A program made the position numbers and the translations under genes. Below, piece after piece: positions 12,842-13,257 of a stretch of 13,257 nucleotides of DNA. This DNA comes from CAZVFX01 sp964626565 (GTDB taxonomy: Bacteria > Myxococcota_A > UBA9042 > CAIXZC01), in NCBI GenBank assembly GCA_964626565.1, contig CAZVFX010000159.1, positions 1-13,257 of the forward strand, read 5' to 3'. The notes under the pieces are model-generated. The model was not told the DNA's origin. It was given only the letters and a program-made list of their open reading frames with translations, and did no database searches. The number at the start of each line of letters is the position of its first letter. Position 1 is the first letter of the stretch.

Positions 12842-13218
12842 CCTTCGACCAGTCTGTCTACTGCCGACGCCACCGATTCCACCAGCAGATAACCGGGAAG
12901 CTGCTCTTCGATCTGGCGGTCGAGGCGGCTGCCGTCGCCGACGGCAGTGTAGATGCGGATCGCCTCCGGGTCGATGTCGAGGGAGGCCAGCACCGCCTTC
13001 TCCACGCGGTCGGCGGGCAACCGATCCAGCAACTCGAGGAGGTCGATGCGCTCCTCGTCGCTGCGGGTGTTGTCGAAGCACGCCTCAACCAGCGCCTCGG
13101 TCCACTCCGCCGGCAACGGTTTCAGATAACCGTACGCCTCATACAGAGCCGCGCCCTCGTCCTTGCCCGCCCGGGTCAGAAAGTCGTTGAGTACATTGTC
13201 TGTTGCCGCATTCTTCAT
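12838..13218 (-). CDS. Small acidic protein of unknown function
   Basis: A 126-residue protein that I do not recognise. It is rich in Glu, Asp, Leu and Ala, has no signal peptide or membrane segment, and looks largely alpha-helical with possible HEAT-like helical pairs (for example DEERIDLLELLDRLPADRVE at about 54-73). There is a single cysteine (Cys47). The start is well supported by AGGAGGAG on the minus strand (13222-13229), five to six bases before ATG 13218. Its TAG stop (12838-12840) overlaps the TAA of the acyl-CoA dehydrogenase gene. Its promoter would lie beyond the end of the window. Confidence 0.7.
   Translation of the reverse strand: MKNAATDNVLNDFLTRAGKDEGAALYEAYGYLKPLPAEWTEALVEACFDNTRSDEERIDLLELLDRLPADRVEKAVLASLDIDPEAIRIYTAVGDGSRLDRQIEEQLPGYLLVESVASAVDRLVEG
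12929..12947. repeat. Perfect hairpin inside the small unknown gene, downstream of the acyl-CoA dehydrogenase stop
   Basis: CTGCCGTC, loop GCC, GACGGCAG make an 8-base perfect stem with a three-base loop, about 88 bases past the dehydrogenase stop codon. No T-tract follows on either strand. It could act as an RNA 3' end structure for the dehydrogenase message, but it also encodes ordinary residues of the opposing gene. Confidence 0.35.
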
Positions 13219-13257
13219 CTTCTCCTCCTGGTCTGTTCAGTTCCCCAATCCTCGTTC

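Overview
The window comes from a GC-rich bacterium. The two very large cysteine-rich lipoproteins, built from thrombospondin-type-3, CGDGxC and CGDDGCGG repeats, resemble what is common in Myxococcota, Bradymonadota and related former deltaproteobacteria. That lineage guess is inference from protein style, not from a marker gene. No rRNA, tRNA, mobile element or CRISPR array was found. UAG ends four of the eight genes, so it behaves as an ordinary stop.

Layout: (1) 91-3720 (+), a 1209-residue predicted lipoprotein carrying six small four-cysteine modules, thrombospondin-3 calcium repeats, a CARDB domain, CGDGxC modules and a C-terminal beta-propeller. (2) 3721-3866, an intergenic stretch with a good sigma70-type promoter embedded in inverted repeats. 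(3) 3867-7522 (+), a tight four-gene operon: corrinoid protein, zinc homocysteine S-methyltransferase, MetH-type reactivation protein, and a non-pyrrolysine MttB-family methyltransferase. (4) 7519-11448 (-), a 1309-residue lipoprotein with four DUF1566/Lcl C-terminal domains among 18 CGxDGC repeats, ending in a somatomedin-B-like domain. (5) 11449-11689, a divergent regulatory region. (6) 11690-12841 (+), an acyl-CoA dehydrogenase. (7) 12838-13218 (-), a small protein of unknown function. Both convergent gene pairs overlap at their stop codons, leaving no spacer for a conventional terminator.

The operon is the most interesting metabolic unit. It can be read as a methyl relay: the MttB-like enzyme would move a methyl group from a quaternary or tertiary amine (substrate unknown) to the corrinoid protein. 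The homocysteine methyltransferase would then pass it on to make methionine, and the MetH-activation-like protein would repair oxidised corrinoid. No methyltetrahydrofolate methyltransferase lies in the cluster. The cluster therefore looks like a split, four-polypeptide methionine synthase fed by a methylated amine instead of methyl-folate.

The two giant lipoproteins are probably exported, disulfide-rich and surface-exposed. Their functions are unknown, but their modular composition (calcium-binding repeats, beta-propeller, Lcl-type domains, somatomedin-B-like tail) suggests extracellular binding or adhesion.
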